This document shows, one piece after another, positions 19,332-29,957 of a stretch of 48,050 bases of DNA. A program made the translations under genes and the position numbers. Below the pieces are notes generated by a model, which had not been told where the DNA came from, searched no databases, and was given only the letters and a program-made list of their open reading frames with translations. The DNA lies in the IMG/VR virus record IMGVR_UViG_3300030451_002683, positions 1 to 48,050 of that record. One strand, 5' to 3'. The first letter of the stretch is position 1, and the number at the start of each line of letters is the position of its first letter. The DNA is from a virus.

Positions 19332-20222
19332 TTATCCAATTTCTGTTGTAAAATCTAAATCCTGCTCATCTAAAGCAGTATCAATAGTACTGTAAAATCC
19401 TCTAACTTCTTGCTCATCTGCTGTTCTAAAACCTTTCATAGCAGATGCAATATTAGACCAACTTAGAGCTCTATTTTCTCTTAATCCTTGTATTTCTTCC
19501 ATATAATTTTTTTCTAAATTATCTAACATTGTATTTGCTACTCCAGACTCTGCTATGCCTGTACTAGAAGAATAAAGTTTACTTTGCTTTTTAATTCCAC
19601 CGTAAGTTTCACCAGCAATTTCTAAATTTTTTTGTGATGTATCAAACTCTGATTCTAAGCCTTTTATTGTACCCATTCTATTTTCAATTCCATCTACAAA
19701 AGTTACAGCATCAGCATATGGATTTAAATTACCACCAATTCTTTTACCAATTAATTTATAAGAAGTCTTTAAAGAAGTTTCATTATCTTTAAAAAATTTA
19801 TTGAAAGCATCTAATGTATCTTGCCCTGTATTACCTGTAGGTGTATATTCTTCTCCTATATCTTCATAAAATCTTTGCAATCTTTCCTGTCTACTTAAAT
19901 TTTCACCATAATAATCTAATAAATCACTTTTAAAATCTTGGTAATCTTTTGGAACTCCATATCCTTCACCACCAAATAATCCTTTATCATCTACAATTAA
20001 TGATTTATACAACATAGGATCTAAAACTCTATTCATATATTCAGGATTTTCTAGTAATTCTGTTAAGGTCGGAGCATCATCTCCAAATCTAAAAAATTGT
20101 CTTCTAGGATCTTGTGCTTCTAATTGGTTGATTAAATTACTTTGATTTGCAGCTATGGAATCTATACTAGTTCCAAAACTATATTCTTCTGTATCAAAAA
20201 ATTCTGCGTACTTACCACTCAT
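19332..20222 (-). CDS. virion/ejection-type protein, unknown
   Basis: 296 aa, acidic, with many Phe/Tyr/Asp turns in the first half and a helical second half (MLDNLEKNYMEEIQGLRENR). ATG touches the stop of the upstream membrane-active candidate. No family recognised; role inferred only from position in the set of probable ejection genes. Confidence 0.5.
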   Translation of the reverse strand: MSGKYAEFFDTEEYSFGTSIDSIAANQSNLINQLEAQDPRRQFFRFGDDAPTLTELLENPEYMNRVLDPMLYKSLIVDDKGLFGGEGYGVPKDYQDFKSDLLDYYGENLSRQERLQRFYEDIGEEYTPTGNTGQDTLDAFNKFFKDNETSLKTSYKLIGKRIGGNLNPYADAVTFVDGIENRMGTIKGLESEFDTSQKNLEIAGETYGGIKKQSKLYSSSTGIAESGVANTMLDNLEKNYMEEIQGLRENRALSWSNIASAMKGFRTADEQEVRGFYSTIDTALDEQDLDFTTEIG

Positions 20223-20893
20223 TATAATCCCTTTTTAAAATTTTCCATAAATGTTACTCCTGAAGACATAGGGTCTGTATATGTATAACCTAGCTTTTCA
20301 CCAAGAGTTGCTAAATATGATCCAGGTTCTGCTTTAGAAAAAATATCACCTATACCCTTTACACCACCAGCAATACTGCCAACTTGAAGCCCTCTTGTTC
20401 CACCTCTTAGCAAAGCTTCTGTCATTGAATCTTTATCAACATTTCCATAAAGAGTATCTACTTCTGCTTGAAATTCTGTAGCTCCTGGACCAGTTAAAGT
20501 TTTAGATTCACCAACTAAAGATTCTAATTCTCCTATTTCATCAACATCGCCAAACAGCATTTTTGCTAAAGGACCTTTATAACCTGTAGTAGCTGCTCTT
20601 TCTCCAAGAAACGACCCAATACCAGCAGATGCTCCTGCTAATAATGGAGCACTAGCAACAGCTTTTGCAGCTAAAAGTGGACTAGCAGCTCCTCCAGTAA
20701 CTAATGTAAGCCCTATAGCAGCAAGAAGTCCTACACCAGTACCTACTAAACTACCTTTAGATTTTTCTTCAGTTAAAGCTTTGTTTGCTTTATCTATATC
20801 AGCACTTAGAAGTTTCTGCTCATTTAATGTTTTGGTTTTTCTAATCTGTCTTTGAATTTGATCTTTATCTCTATTTAAAAGATATGTCGCCAT
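20222..20893 (-). CDS. glycine/alanine-rich hydrophobic protein, candidate ejection-channel component
   Basis: 223 aa. A charged helical N terminus (1-46) is followed by a long Gly/Ala/Leu-rich hydrophobic stretch at 47-98 (GTGVGLLAAIGLTLVTGGAA and following), resembling glycine-zipper segments that insert into membranes. More Gly-rich sequence lies near 165-185. The ATG follows TTAGGAGCTATT. It is the first gene after a promoter region and heads the set leading to the candidate virion polymerase. A membrane-spanning role in genome delivery is a reasonable inference but not shown. Confidence 0.55.
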   Translation of the reverse strand: MATYLLNRDKDQIQRQIRKTKTLNEQKLLSADIDKANKALTEEKSKGSLVGTGVGLLAAIGLTLVTGGAASPLLAAKAVASAPLLAGASAGIGSFLGERAATTGYKGPLAKMLFGDVDEIGELESLVGESKTLTGPGATEFQAEVDTLYGNVDKDSMTEALLRGGTRGLQVGSIAGGVKGIGDIFSKAEPGSYLATLGEKLGYTYTDPMSSGVTFMENFKKGL

Positions 20894-20916
20894 AATAGCT
20901 CCTAATTTTTAGGTTA

Positions 20917-20946
20917 AATATAATATTGCTTGACTATTAAATGCAA
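20917..20946 (-). promoter_or_regulatory. sigma70-like promoter P2 for the ejection gene set
   Basis: On the - strand, TTGCAT (20946-20941) and TATATT (20922-20917) are separated by 18 bases, directly ahead of the gene starting at 20893. Same spacing and -10 box as the candidate late promoter at 43955-43984. Confidence 0.45.
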
Positions 20947-20964
20947 GACTATATATTTAATAGT
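20933..20964. promoter_or_regulatory. perfect 10-bp inverted repeat, operator-like
   Basis: ACTATTAAAT (20933-20942) and ATTTAATAGT (20955-20964) are perfect inverted copies 12 bases apart, about one helical turn. The repeat overlaps the -10 box of P1 and the -35 box of P2, where a dimeric regulator could block both. It could alternatively be a recognition site for the phage polymerase. Confidence 0.45.
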
Positions 20965-20991
20965 TTAGCGAAAGTTATTTATTAAAGTCAA
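20962..20991 (-). promoter_or_regulatory. sigma70-like promoter P1 for the ejection gene set
   Basis: On the - strand, TTGACT (20991-20986) and TAAACT (20967-20962) are separated by 18 bases, in the 107-base gap between the fibre gene and the ejection genes. Confidence 0.45.
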
Positions 20992-20999
20992 TATTTTTA

Positions 21000-23900
21000 T
21001 TATCTAGTAACAAACTTTAAAGTTATGTTACCTCTTACAGCTTTACTTGATCCTGAGTTTTGATAAAATGTAGGTACTACAATATCACCTGCATCTAAAT
21101 CTACATCATATGTAGCATTACCTCCATAAGATCTTCTCATAGTTCCAATACTAACAGTTGTAGCTGTTCCTGCTAAAGCTAATGTAGTATCACTAGTAGT
21201 ATCAAAATTTGGCGTTCCATGATAAATTGCTATTTTTATATCATCATTACTACTAAAATTAGTACATATAACATGCATAGCTTTTAAAGTACAGTTTTCA
21301 GGAACTATGTATTGTCCAGGCAAGTTTAAATAACTAAATGATGTAGGATCAGTATCAGTAGCATCCCATAAACCTGCGTTATTAGTTGTATCATCTACAT
21401 CTTTAAAATGATAAGTTCCACTAGCTGCTGCGGCATTAGCAAATGCAAATCTTTCCCATACTACTGCTCCTGATGTTATTTCTGTTGCAGATAAATTACC
21501 ACTTATATCAACATCTGCATTTATGTCTACTGTTGTAGTATTTATTTCTATTTCATTAGCACCATTTTCATTAGCAGCAATAAGCATTCTGTCCATATCA
21601 GAATCCATACCAAGATATGCAACTCTATCATTGTTATTTTTTCGCCACTCCATATAACCCCAATTATCATCAGTCATTTTAAATGTTGCGACTGCATCTG
21701 AATTTGTAGTTACACTTAATTTGCTAGTTGCTGTTAAGTTAGTAGCAGTAAGTGTTGTAGATGTTAAATTTCCATTTGTAGAATCGTACGTTAAAGCACT
21801 ACTGTCTGTATGTAAATCTCTATCTCCTGTATTAGCAGTTGAAAATACAGGAAAACAAGTTGAGTCACCACCTTGGTCTGTTAATGTTACTTGAGTTGCT
21901 ACATCAGCAGTACCTATTGTTCTTGATGCGATAGGAAAGTTACCTGTCAATGTTTCATCAATAGTTGGTAAGCTTGTTTCAAAAGTTATTGTCCAATCAC
22001 CTTTATAATCATCTATATCAGCAGAATAACCTACTTGCACATTTCTAACTGTAACCTGCATATAATTCCAAACAGTATCTACTTCACCAATTAATACACA
22101 ATGATTACTTGAATCGTGTCCAAATCTTACTGCATAATTATTTTGTGATAAATTTCCAAATATTTGTGCCGATACATTATGCCACTCATTAGCACCTACA
22201 TCTTGATATACATACCCTGCTATATATGCAGTAAATGCTTGATTAGTTCCATAGTCAAATACATCTACCCAAAAACTTATCATATCTGCAGGATTAGAGC
22301 CTGTACCACGAGGAACTGTAATTTTAATTGCTCCTGTATGAGTATTTGAACTTGTTCTGTACATACCACCTGCAGGTTGAATAATACTACCACCATTACC
22401 TGCTGCACTATTTTCTATAAATATTCCACCTTCACCACGAAGCATTAAATCACCTGTTAAATCTACATTACCTGATGTATCCATTAAAAATCTATTAGTA
22501 GATGTAGTTTCATTTCTTATAATAAAATTGTCACTACTACCACCATCTACTCTTAAATCCCAAATTTGAGCATCATTTTCAAGCCTTGTATATGCTACAC
22601 CATTAGTATTAGTAGTTTGTACTCTTACTCTTGCATTTGTACTATTTTTCTTAATATGAAGTTCAGCACTAGCGTTGATTACATCGCCAATAGCAAGAGT
22701 ACCTGTTACATTAACATTTGCAGCTGATGTTGCATGTCTATCAAAATTTTGTATAAAAGGTTGTTGGTTAGTATTTTGACTTGAGTAAGAAGACATTACT
22801 CCTATATTTTTAATATTAATAGTTTTACTTGTATCGGCATATTCAGGGAATGTTACAGTAACTCTTATATGTGTTTCTGCATTATGTTGGTCTGTCACAT
22901 AAAACATTGCTAAACCAAAATTATCCCAAATTCCTGTTGTATGCCAATCAGTAGTAAATCCTGGATTTGTAGTCCAATCATTATTAGAATCATCAGAAGC
23001 ATCAAAAGAACCATCTAATCTTTCTACCTGCATTGTAGGTGTTAAACTACCACCTCCTGAGGCACTTGTACTCCAAGTACCAATACTACTCCAAGTATTT
23101 TCTATGTAAAATAACTGGTCATCTGCCCAAGTACTTGCTCTTTCTATAACAAATCTAAATTTTCTTTTTGTATTAGATACTGAATAACTAGTTGCTCTTC
23201 TACCATCAAGCATATTTTTTAAATTATTAACATTACTTATATCATCTACCCAAGCACTCCCTGAATAATCATAATACTCCCAAGTAATAGGTGTTTGAAA
23301 TCTTATTAAATCTGTTTGTGTAGCATTAATAAATAAAGGTAAAAACATACTTCCTGTTGGAGCAAAATATCCATGGTCATGTTCAAACTCAGGACCTCGC
23401 AATGGCATATTCATTCTACCATTATTACCTACTTTTAAAGCATAAGTAGATTGAGCGCCTTCACCTATTGTAACTGTTCTAGCGCCTGAATCAAGATATA
23501 GTATACTTTCAGCACTACTATTATGCCATTGAAAGTTTATATCATTATCAGATGTTTTTAAAAGAAAAGTATTAGTTGTTAAACCTGCATCTACATAGTC
23601 AGTACCACTATCGTCACTAAATCTAACTTGAGGCCACGCTCTGTAAAATCTAGTTGATGCAGCATGGGTTACTCTATTACTACTTCTATCCCATACAGTC
23701 ATATCATCTTGATTATTACTATCTACTGATAAAGTATTCATATTACCATCATAACTAAGTTGTATATAATTACTACCATTTTCGTCTTCTGCAAATCTTA
23801 AACTTGCAGCATCTGCAGGATTACTACCACCTGCAGTAAGCCATAATTTTGTACCACTTGTAGAATGTATTTGTAAATTAGCATCAGGAGTTGTAGTACC

Positions 23901-25613
23901 TATGCCTACTCTTTGATTAGTACCATCAAATGTAACATAATTAGTAGTACCACAAGCTATAACTAAATTATCATCAGGCCTTAAATACATATCTTCATCT
24001 GATTCTATATATAAATCTTCAGGGTTATCAGAATTAGTATATATTGTTGTATCCGCACTATCAAACTGTATTTTTTTCTCACCTGGTATATATAAATCCC
24101 CTGTAAATACTGCATCACCATCATTTTCTATTCTAAATAATTCAGTAGCAGTAGAGTCTGTTCCTGCTTTTAATACTTCAAATTGTCCTGTATTATTACC
24201 ATTACCGTCTACTATTAAAGCAACATTTGTTACACTACTTACAATAGTTTGATTTTCAGGACTACCTGAATCATCATCAAATTCTATAAAGTTATGAGTA
24301 CCTGTTGTATCGCTTTTAATTTTATTATCAGCATTTAATGTAATATCACCACCAAAAATAGTCCCTGCACTAAATGTTTTTGTTCCACTAAAAGTTTGAC
24401 TTCCTGTTAAATGAGCAGTATCACTATCTAAATATGCACTTGCTATTACATCGCCATTCCAAGTTGCATTTGTAATAGTTCCAGTTATATCAACATTACC
24501 ACTACCATCTATTACCATTCTTGTAACATTTTGGGTTATAAATTGTAAAGGTTTATTTTCTACTGAGCCTATACATAAACTATCACCTAACCCTCCACCT
24601 GTATTATCATTTGTTCTTATTGTATGTACAAGATTATCAGATTCATCTCTAAATTCAATTATATGGTCATCATCATCTGTCGAATCTTTAAATATTAAAG
24701 TTGGTGAAGCTGCTAATAAATTTACAGTTGATGTAAATGTTTTTGTACCTGCTATTGTTTCATCACCTGTTAATCCTACCTTAGTTGCTATACTATTAGT
24801 AACTGTAGTAGCAAAATTAGCATCGTCACCAAGTGCAGCAGCAAGTTCATTAAGTGTGTCTAAAGCACCTGGCGCAGAGTCTACTAGTCCTGTAATTTCT
24901 GAATCTACATACGCTTTAACTGATTGTTGTGTAGGTATTTTAGTAGCACTATTAGATGCCATATTATCTTCATCTACAAAATCTGTAATAGTTATAGTAC
25001 CATCAGATAAACTATCAAACTCTAATGTTCCTGTAATATCTGCACCTGTATTAGTAGTTTCAAATTTTAATGAATTATCATAGTATAATTTTACAGAATC
25101 ATTTTGGGTGAACTTTGCCATATTTTCACCACCAGCTGCATTTTTAACTTGAAATTGATTAGTTAATACTTTTAGGTGAGTTCCAGTAGGATCAGCTATA
25201 TAACCGTCACTACCATCATGGTATATTTGTAAATCATTATCAGAACCTAAATAAAGTTTTTTGCTATCAGCAAGTTCTATTTCATCAAAGTTTGCTTTAT
25301 TTATATTTGTAGAACCTTGATCTGTAGTCCAATTTAAAACATCGTTTTTACCTATACCTAATTGTTTTAACTTTACTTGCCTTAAACTACTTTCTACATT
25401 TGTAGATTTAGATAAAGTTTGCTCTAATCCAATACTTAACCATTTATTATTAAATTTTATGTATAATCTAGCGCCCCCAGGCATGTTGGCTAGATGCATT
25501 GATCCATTCTCACCTTGTTTAGGTAAAGGTGCAGAAGTACCTGTTGTTAGTTTAGGTTGTTTTGTGCTTTGTAGTTTATTATATAATTCATTTATTTTCT
25601 TACTATTTAACAT
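21000..25613 (-). CDS. large tail fibre protein
   Basis: 1537 aa. The N terminus (MLNSKKINELYNKLQSTKQP) leads into a compact head domain ending near residue 80. The rest is beta-rich and repetitive, with recurring segments such as LQIYHDGSDGY, KLYYDNSLKFETTN and many ITGTL or VDITG units, the pattern of trimeric beta-helical fibres common in marine phages. The C terminus (from about 1400) looks like a beta-sandwich receptor-binding domain. It should attach to the particle through its N terminus and bind the host surface. Its start overlaps the end of the tail-hub-like gene by 11 bases. Confidence 0.8.
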   Translation of the reverse strand: MLNSKKINELYNKLQSTKQPKLTTGTSAPLPKQGENGSMHLANMPGGARLYIKFNNKWLSIGLEQTLSKSTNVESSLRQVKLKQLGIGKNDVLNWTTDQGSTNINKANFDEIELADSKKLYLGSDNDLQIYHDGSDGYIADPTGTHLKVLTNQFQVKNAAGGENMAKFTQNDSVKLYYDNSLKFETTNTGADITGTLEFDSLSDGTITITDFVDEDNMASNSATKIPTQQSVKAYVDSEITGLVDSAPGALDTLNELAAALGDDANFATTVTNSIATKVGLTGDETIAGTKTFTSTVNLLAASPTLIFKDSTDDDDHIIEFRDESDNLVHTIRTNDNTGGGLGDSLCIGSVENKPLQFITQNVTRMVIDGSGNVDITGTITNATWNGDVIASAYLDSDTAHLTGSQTFSGTKTFSAGTIFGGDITLNADNKIKSDTTGTHNFIEFDDDSGSPENQTIVSSVTNVALIVDGNGNNTGQFEVLKAGTDSTATELFRIENDGDAVFTGDLYIPGEKKIQFDSADTTIYTNSDNPEDLYIESDEDMYLRPDDNLVIACGTTNYVTFDGTNQRVGIGTTTPDANLQIHSTSGTKLWLTAGGSNPADAASLRFAEDENGSNYIQLSYDGNMNTLSVDSNNQDDMTVWDRSSNRVTHAASTRFYRAWPQVRFSDDSGTDYVDAGLTTNTFLLKTSDNDINFQWHNSSAESILYLDSGARTVTIGEGAQSTYALKVGNNGRMNMPLRGPEFEHDHGYFAPTGSMFLPLFINATQTDLIRFQTPITWEYYDYSGSAWVDDISNVNNLKNMLDGRRATSYSVSNTKRKFRFVIERASTWADDQLFYIENTWSSIGTWSTSASGGGSLTPTMQVERLDGSFDASDDSNNDWTTNPGFTTDWHTTGIWDNFGLAMFYVTDQHNAETHIRVTVTFPEYADTSKTINIKNIGVMSSYSSQNTNQQPFIQNFDRHATSAANVNVTGTLAIGDVINASAELHIKKNSTNARVRVQTTNTNGVAYTRLENDAQIWDLRVDGGSSDNFIIRNETTSTNRFLMDTSGNVDLTGDLMLRGEGGIFIENSAAGNGGSIIQPAGGMYRTSSNTHTGAIKITVPRGTGSNPADMISFWVDVFDYGTNQAFTAYIAGYVYQDVGANEWHNVSAQIFGNLSQNNYAVRFGHDSSNHCVLIGEVDTVWNYMQVTVRNVQVGYSADIDDYKGDWTITFETSLPTIDETLTGNFPIASRTIGTADVATQVTLTDQGGDSTCFPVFSTANTGDRDLHTDSSALTYDSTNGNLTSTTLTATNLTATSKLSVTTNSDAVATFKMTDDNWGYMEWRKNNNDRVAYLGMDSDMDRMLIAANENGANEIEINTTTVDINADVDISGNLSATEITSGAVVWERFAFANAAAASGTYHFKDVDDTTNNAGLWDATDTDPTSFSYLNLPGQYIVPENCTLKAMHVICTNFSSNDDIKIAIYHGTPNFDTTSDTTLALAGTATTVSIGTMRRSYGGNATYDVDLDAGDIVVPTFYQNSGSSKAVRGNITLKFVTR

Positions 25614-28600
25614 TCTTTCCTCTGTAAATGATATTTATATCATGAATTATAATAGGACCTGCATTTAATATATCTGTTGATGATGTGTTTAAATCAGAAG
25701 AAGGATCATCAATAATTTCAAAATTATTTATATCTATTGATTGTAAGTTAAAAGAAGAAGGACACATTCCTACTGAAACAGATAAACAATTTTTTAACAA
25801 ATTTTTACTGTCATTAAAATATATTTCAGCAGTAGAACTACCATATATTTGATTTGTAGCTGCATTTCCATAATCTATTTTCTTAAGACTAGAAATATGA
25901 AAAGATTCAATTTCTCCTGGATTTAAATTAGGATCAATAGTAATTCCATCTATATCTGGATTATGTAATATTCCATAATTTTTTGATTTATCATTATTTG
26001 GAAACATTACATTAACACCATCTTTTGTAGTTACTAATAAAAATATTCTTAAATTTGGAATATTAACAGAAGTGCTATAAGTAACGTAAACTTTATATAT
26101 TCTTTTTGATCTAGATGGTTCTCCAAAATCAAAATCTTTTGTTATCAAAAAGAAAGCTCCAGGCTGTGGGGTTCTTGACATCATCTGCATATTACTTATA
26201 GGAATATATGTATAATATTGGTCGGAAAAACCTGTAACTTTACCAGTTCTAGCCATTGGTCTATTGCTTCTTAAATCATAGTAAAACCTAGAAAAATTAG
26301 GATTATTACCACCTTCAAACATATTAAAATTACCATCTCCAAAATATTTAGATACTTTTACTAATTGTGAAGATTCTATTTTTTCTATTTTATAGTTACC
26401 ATCAAAATAATTACTTTTATTTAATAAGTTACCTCTACTGACGTTTTCTAATCTATCCTTTTCAAATAGAGTGTTCCAATTTAATGATTGTAAACTTAAA
26501 GATTCATCTGTAAGATTTATAATAATATTCTCTTCTTGTGTAGTGCTATTAGTACTTCTTATTTGACTTATTATAGAACTTGAAACATCTATACCTGTTG
26601 CATTATCATAAATTTTTAAATTATTTACATGCTCTCCAACTCCAACATCAGTTCTTTTTATCATTTGAAATGAATATGGATAATTTACTCCTTCTAATAT
26701 ACTTACATCATCTTCTTCCCCTTCATCTGTATCTGGAGTAGTTCTTTCTATAACTTCATCTTCTTCAGGAACAAAAGTTGCTTGAGGTCTAACATTTTCA
26801 ATTTGCCAATATCCTGATAATCCTTCTATTCTGTATACAGTATCTTCAAATCTAAAATATCTTACATTGTCATTAAGTTTTATAATATCTCCTACATCTA
26901 AATGCGGAGCCGTTTCTCCAGTTACAGGATTTGTAAATAAAGTAATTGAAGTATTTATACTTCCTGTAAAAAATGAAAATTTATGAAAATTTAATCCATT
27001 AGATGTAACATAAGAACTAGTTAACCCTGTATTTTTAATATTTAATATGTCCCCTACTTTAAACTTTTCTTCAAAAGAAAAAGCTACATTATTTACATCT
27101 ACAGGATTAGCAGATGAAGTTCCTATATAATGTCCGCCACCATTATCAGTATCATTTTTTTGAAAATACAAACCATTTACATTAATTCCACCTATATTAG
27201 AATTATAAACAGAAAATACTAAATTACCTTCTTCATTATTAGTAAAGTTAGAAACTAACCCATCAACAGGAAAGTAATCCCGATGAAAAGTCCATGATTG
27301 TGTATCTAAATTATATTTATATATATTAGACTTTGTTTTAATATATATATCTCTAGTTATTTGATCATAGCCTAAAATTGGAGGAAATTCTTTAAAATTA
27401 CGAAAAGCGTCTGCTTTCAATTTATTTTCACTAACATCTATAACATCTTCGCCTGTAAATATATATGCTCCAAAATAATTTACCCAAAATACTTCTTTAT
27501 CAGTTTTTACTACTTGGTAAGGTTTGTCTACACCTTTAAATTTATAAGTACCTGCTACTTGGTGTGATACTGAACCTTCTGTAGCTGTAACATTAATTAT
27601 ATATAAAACATCTCTTTTAAATTGAAGTAAATAAGATCCTAGAGATTCTAAATGAGTTATTTCATCACCATCATTAATTACTACATCAACATTATTTTCA
27701 GGTGTTAATATATCATATTGACCAGGAATTTGCATAATCATTCTATCGCCATACTTAGTCCCTCTAGTTAAATCTTCAAAAGAAGCATCTTGAACTTCTG
27801 ATTTAGTTTCATCCCAATTTACAGGATAACATACATTACCAACATGTCTAATTCCATTTACTTCAGTAGAGCATTTGTATAAAACGTTTGTTAATTCTCC
27901 AGAGTGTCCATTTAAATTAAAATAAGTTTGTCCAGCAGGAGGAGCATCAAACATCCAAGAATTACCAGAATTTCCAATAGCAGACAAATCAATTCTATGT
28001 GAATTGTTTATATTGACACTTGTGTCATCACTTTTGCTAGATATTCTATAATGTGATTTTTTAATATTAGCGCCATTACCATAGTTTACAGGGCACCAAG
28101 GCATATATCTTCCACCCTCTCTCTTTATACCACCATCTTCATTAAAATTAGCATGAAGTAACAAAAACTTTTCACTATTATTATCTTCACTAGACGAATA
28201 ATATATCCTACAACCTACAACCCTTGGATTTATATACAATTCTTTATTTCTTTCTGTTTCAGCAGTAGTATGTTCTTTGTTAATTAAGTGACTATCAGTT
28301 CTTCGTTGAGTGTTGTCTTTATTTTTTCCTGTCCACTTAACAGAAAGATTACATCTTAATTTACCTTGTTTATTTAATATATTAGAATTTATAGGAGTAA
28401 TATCAGTTAAAGTAGATTCTTGTCCATTTATATCTGGATTACCATCATATAACAACGTTGCGTAAAATCTATATTTATATCCTTTGTTCCAAGCAATTTC
28501 ATCTAAATCTGTTTGCTCAACAAAGTCATACATAAATTGTATACCATCAAATTCTTGAGACCAGTTATTCATCCCATCTGTTGCAAGACCCCATCCATAT

Positions 28601-29781
28601 GTTGTATCTGAATCATGAGTAGTATTGTGAGTTGCATCATCAAAATCTGAAGCTACTAACATAGGGGTTGCATCTTCATACATTTCAGAAGCACTATCAG
28701 AATCAGTAAAATCTAAAGCAATAACTTGAGCATTATAATCTTTGTGACTTAAATTTTTATTATTTAAAGAAGGATAATATCCATAGTTAAATGGACTATA
28801 AACTTCATTAGATGTTGAGTTTCTCCAAACAAGATAAACTAAATCATTATCTGTATGTGATGTTTTTTCAGAGCCATAAGCTCCTCTAACTACAGTTAAA
28901 TTATCTGAAGTAATACTTACAACAAATAATAATTCACTATTTATTAATAATATATCTCCATCTTGAAAAGTTGCACCAGTATCAACGCTAACAGTAGTTG
29001 TAGAATTGTTGTGACTTCCAGAAGATGGAGAGCTTAGTGTATTATTTTGCCAATTAGTATCTTCTATTCTTTTAAATAATTCAGATTGTATAGATGTAGG
29101 AGGTTTACATTCTGCATGTGTGTATAACCATGCGCTTTCTCTATTCCAATTTGGTGTTTTGGTAGTATCATAATTAACATTATCTTTACCAATAAATTTT
29201 GTTTCTTTAATAACTCCCAACCATTTGTTTGTCATTGCAAACTGTTTAAAATTAGAATCCCAAATTCTTAAAGCCCCATTTTTAGTTTGAAAATTAGAAT
29301 TTATTGGAGCTTTTACATAATCTTCGTCTTCATATAAAGGTAATACATTTGTTAAGGAAGTCCACATTTCAGTATTGTTTTCTCTTAACGCTATACCAGC
29401 TTTTGTTCCAGTATCTGTATCTACAGGGTCAAATAGTTTTGCTAAAATACTTACAGATTCTTCACTACCTAAATTAGAATTTATATTTCTACCAAACTCA
29501 TCTGACCCATGTAAATATGTACCACCCCTTAATAATCCATCATCATCAATAATGTCATAATCGCTTCTAAAAAAGAACAATCCCCATCCTGCTTCTCTAA
29601 TTTCAATTTTATCAACTTCTTCTATATAATTAACAGCAGATCCAGAATTAGTAATTTGTCCAAGTTTATTTATATCAATATTACTTAAATCCTGACACTG
29701 ATTATCTTCAATATTTCTAGGGTCTGCATCTTTATTGATACCTCCCTCAAAACGATCTATTTTTAATGATGATTTAGGCAT
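25603..29781 (-). CDS. tail hub/stabilisation-type protein (P22 gp10-like architecture inferred)
   Basis: 1392 aa. The start (MPKSSLKIDRFEGGINKDAD) followed by a DLSNIDINKLGQI segment is typical of phage head-tail stabilisation or tail-tube hub proteins. The middle has repeated beta-blade sequence, for instance HLESLGSYLLQFKRDVLYII and VFWVNYFGAYIFTGEDVIDV, suggesting a beta-propeller. It is unusually long, with an acidic linker (VPEEDEVIERTTPDTDEGEE, near residue 1010) before further beta domains. It sits between neck-type genes and the fibre. Family call is by pattern and position. Confidence 0.6.
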   Translation of the reverse strand: MPKSSLKIDRFEGGINKDADPRNIEDNQCQDLSNIDINKLGQITNSGSAVNYIEEVDKIEIREAGWGLFFFRSDYDIIDDDGLLRGGTYLHGSDEFGRNINSNLGSEESVSILAKLFDPVDTDTGTKAGIALRENNTEMWTSLTNVLPLYEDEDYVKAPINSNFQTKNGALRIWDSNFKQFAMTNKWLGVIKETKFIGKDNVNYDTTKTPNWNRESAWLYTHAECKPPTSIQSELFKRIEDTNWQNNTLSSPSSGSHNNSTTTVSVDTGATFQDGDILLINSELLFVVSITSDNLTVVRGAYGSEKTSHTDNDLVYLVWRNSTSNEVYSPFNYGYYPSLNNKNLSHKDYNAQVIALDFTDSDSASEMYEDATPMLVASDFDDATHNTTHDSDTTYGWGLATDGMNNWSQEFDGIQFMYDFVEQTDLDEIAWNKGYKYRFYATLLYDGNPDINGQESTLTDITPINSNILNKQGKLRCNLSVKWTGKNKDNTQRRTDSHLINKEHTTAETERNKELYINPRVVGCRIYYSSSEDNNSEKFLLLHANFNEDGGIKREGGRYMPWCPVNYGNGANIKKSHYRISSKSDDTSVNINNSHRIDLSAIGNSGNSWMFDAPPAGQTYFNLNGHSGELTNVLYKCSTEVNGIRHVGNVCYPVNWDETKSEVQDASFEDLTRGTKYGDRMIMQIPGQYDILTPENNVDVVINDGDEITHLESLGSYLLQFKRDVLYIINVTATEGSVSHQVAGTYKFKGVDKPYQVVKTDKEVFWVNYFGAYIFTGEDVIDVSENKLKADAFRNFKEFPPILGYDQITRDIYIKTKSNIYKYNLDTQSWTFHRDYFPVDGLVSNFTNNEEGNLVFSVYNSNIGGINVNGLYFQKNDTDNGGGHYIGTSSANPVDVNNVAFSFEEKFKVGDILNIKNTGLTSSYVTSNGLNFHKFSFFTGSINTSITLFTNPVTGETAPHLDVGDIIKLNDNVRYFRFEDTVYRIEGLSGYWQIENVRPQATFVPEEDEVIERTTPDTDEGEEDDVSILEGVNYPYSFQMIKRTDVGVGEHVNNLKIYDNATGIDVSSSIISQIRSTNSTTQEENIIINLTDESLSLQSLNWNTLFEKDRLENVSRGNLLNKSNYFDGNYKIEKIESSQLVKVSKYFGDGNFNMFEGGNNPNFSRFYYDLRSNRPMARTGKVTGFSDQYYTYIPISNMQMMSRTPQPGAFFLITKDFDFGEPSRSKRIYKVYVTYSTSVNIPNLRIFLLVTTKDGVNVMFPNNDKSKNYGILHNPDIDGITIDPNLNPGEIESFHISSLKKIDYGNAATNQIYGSSTAEIYFNDSKNLLKNCLSVSVGMCPSSFNLQSIDINNFEIIDDPSSDLNTSSTDILNAGPIIIHDINIIYRGKNVK

Positions 29782-29957
29782 TACTTACCTTTTTTGTTTA
29801 ATACACCTTCAAGTACTTCCATGAAAGCATCAAATAAAGAACCAAAGATTTTTTCTTCTTTAGCTTCAGAAATTAAAGGTAAGTTAACTTTTTTGTTAAT
29901 ACCATCAATTATTTCTTCTCTATTACTTTTTAGATAGGCTATAATCATGTCTACCAT
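29781..29957 (-). CDS. small helical protein, unknown
   Basis: 58 aa (MVDMIIAYLKSNREEIIDG start, VLEGVLNKKGK end). Start and stop each share a base with a neighbouring gene in TAATG overlaps. Amphipathic helices with an acidic, Phe-rich centre. AAAAGGAGAA precedes the ATG. Function unknown. Confidence 0.6.
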   Translation of the reverse strand: MVDMIIAYLKSNREEIIDGINKKVNLPLISEAKEEKIFGSLFDAFMEVLEGVLNKKGK

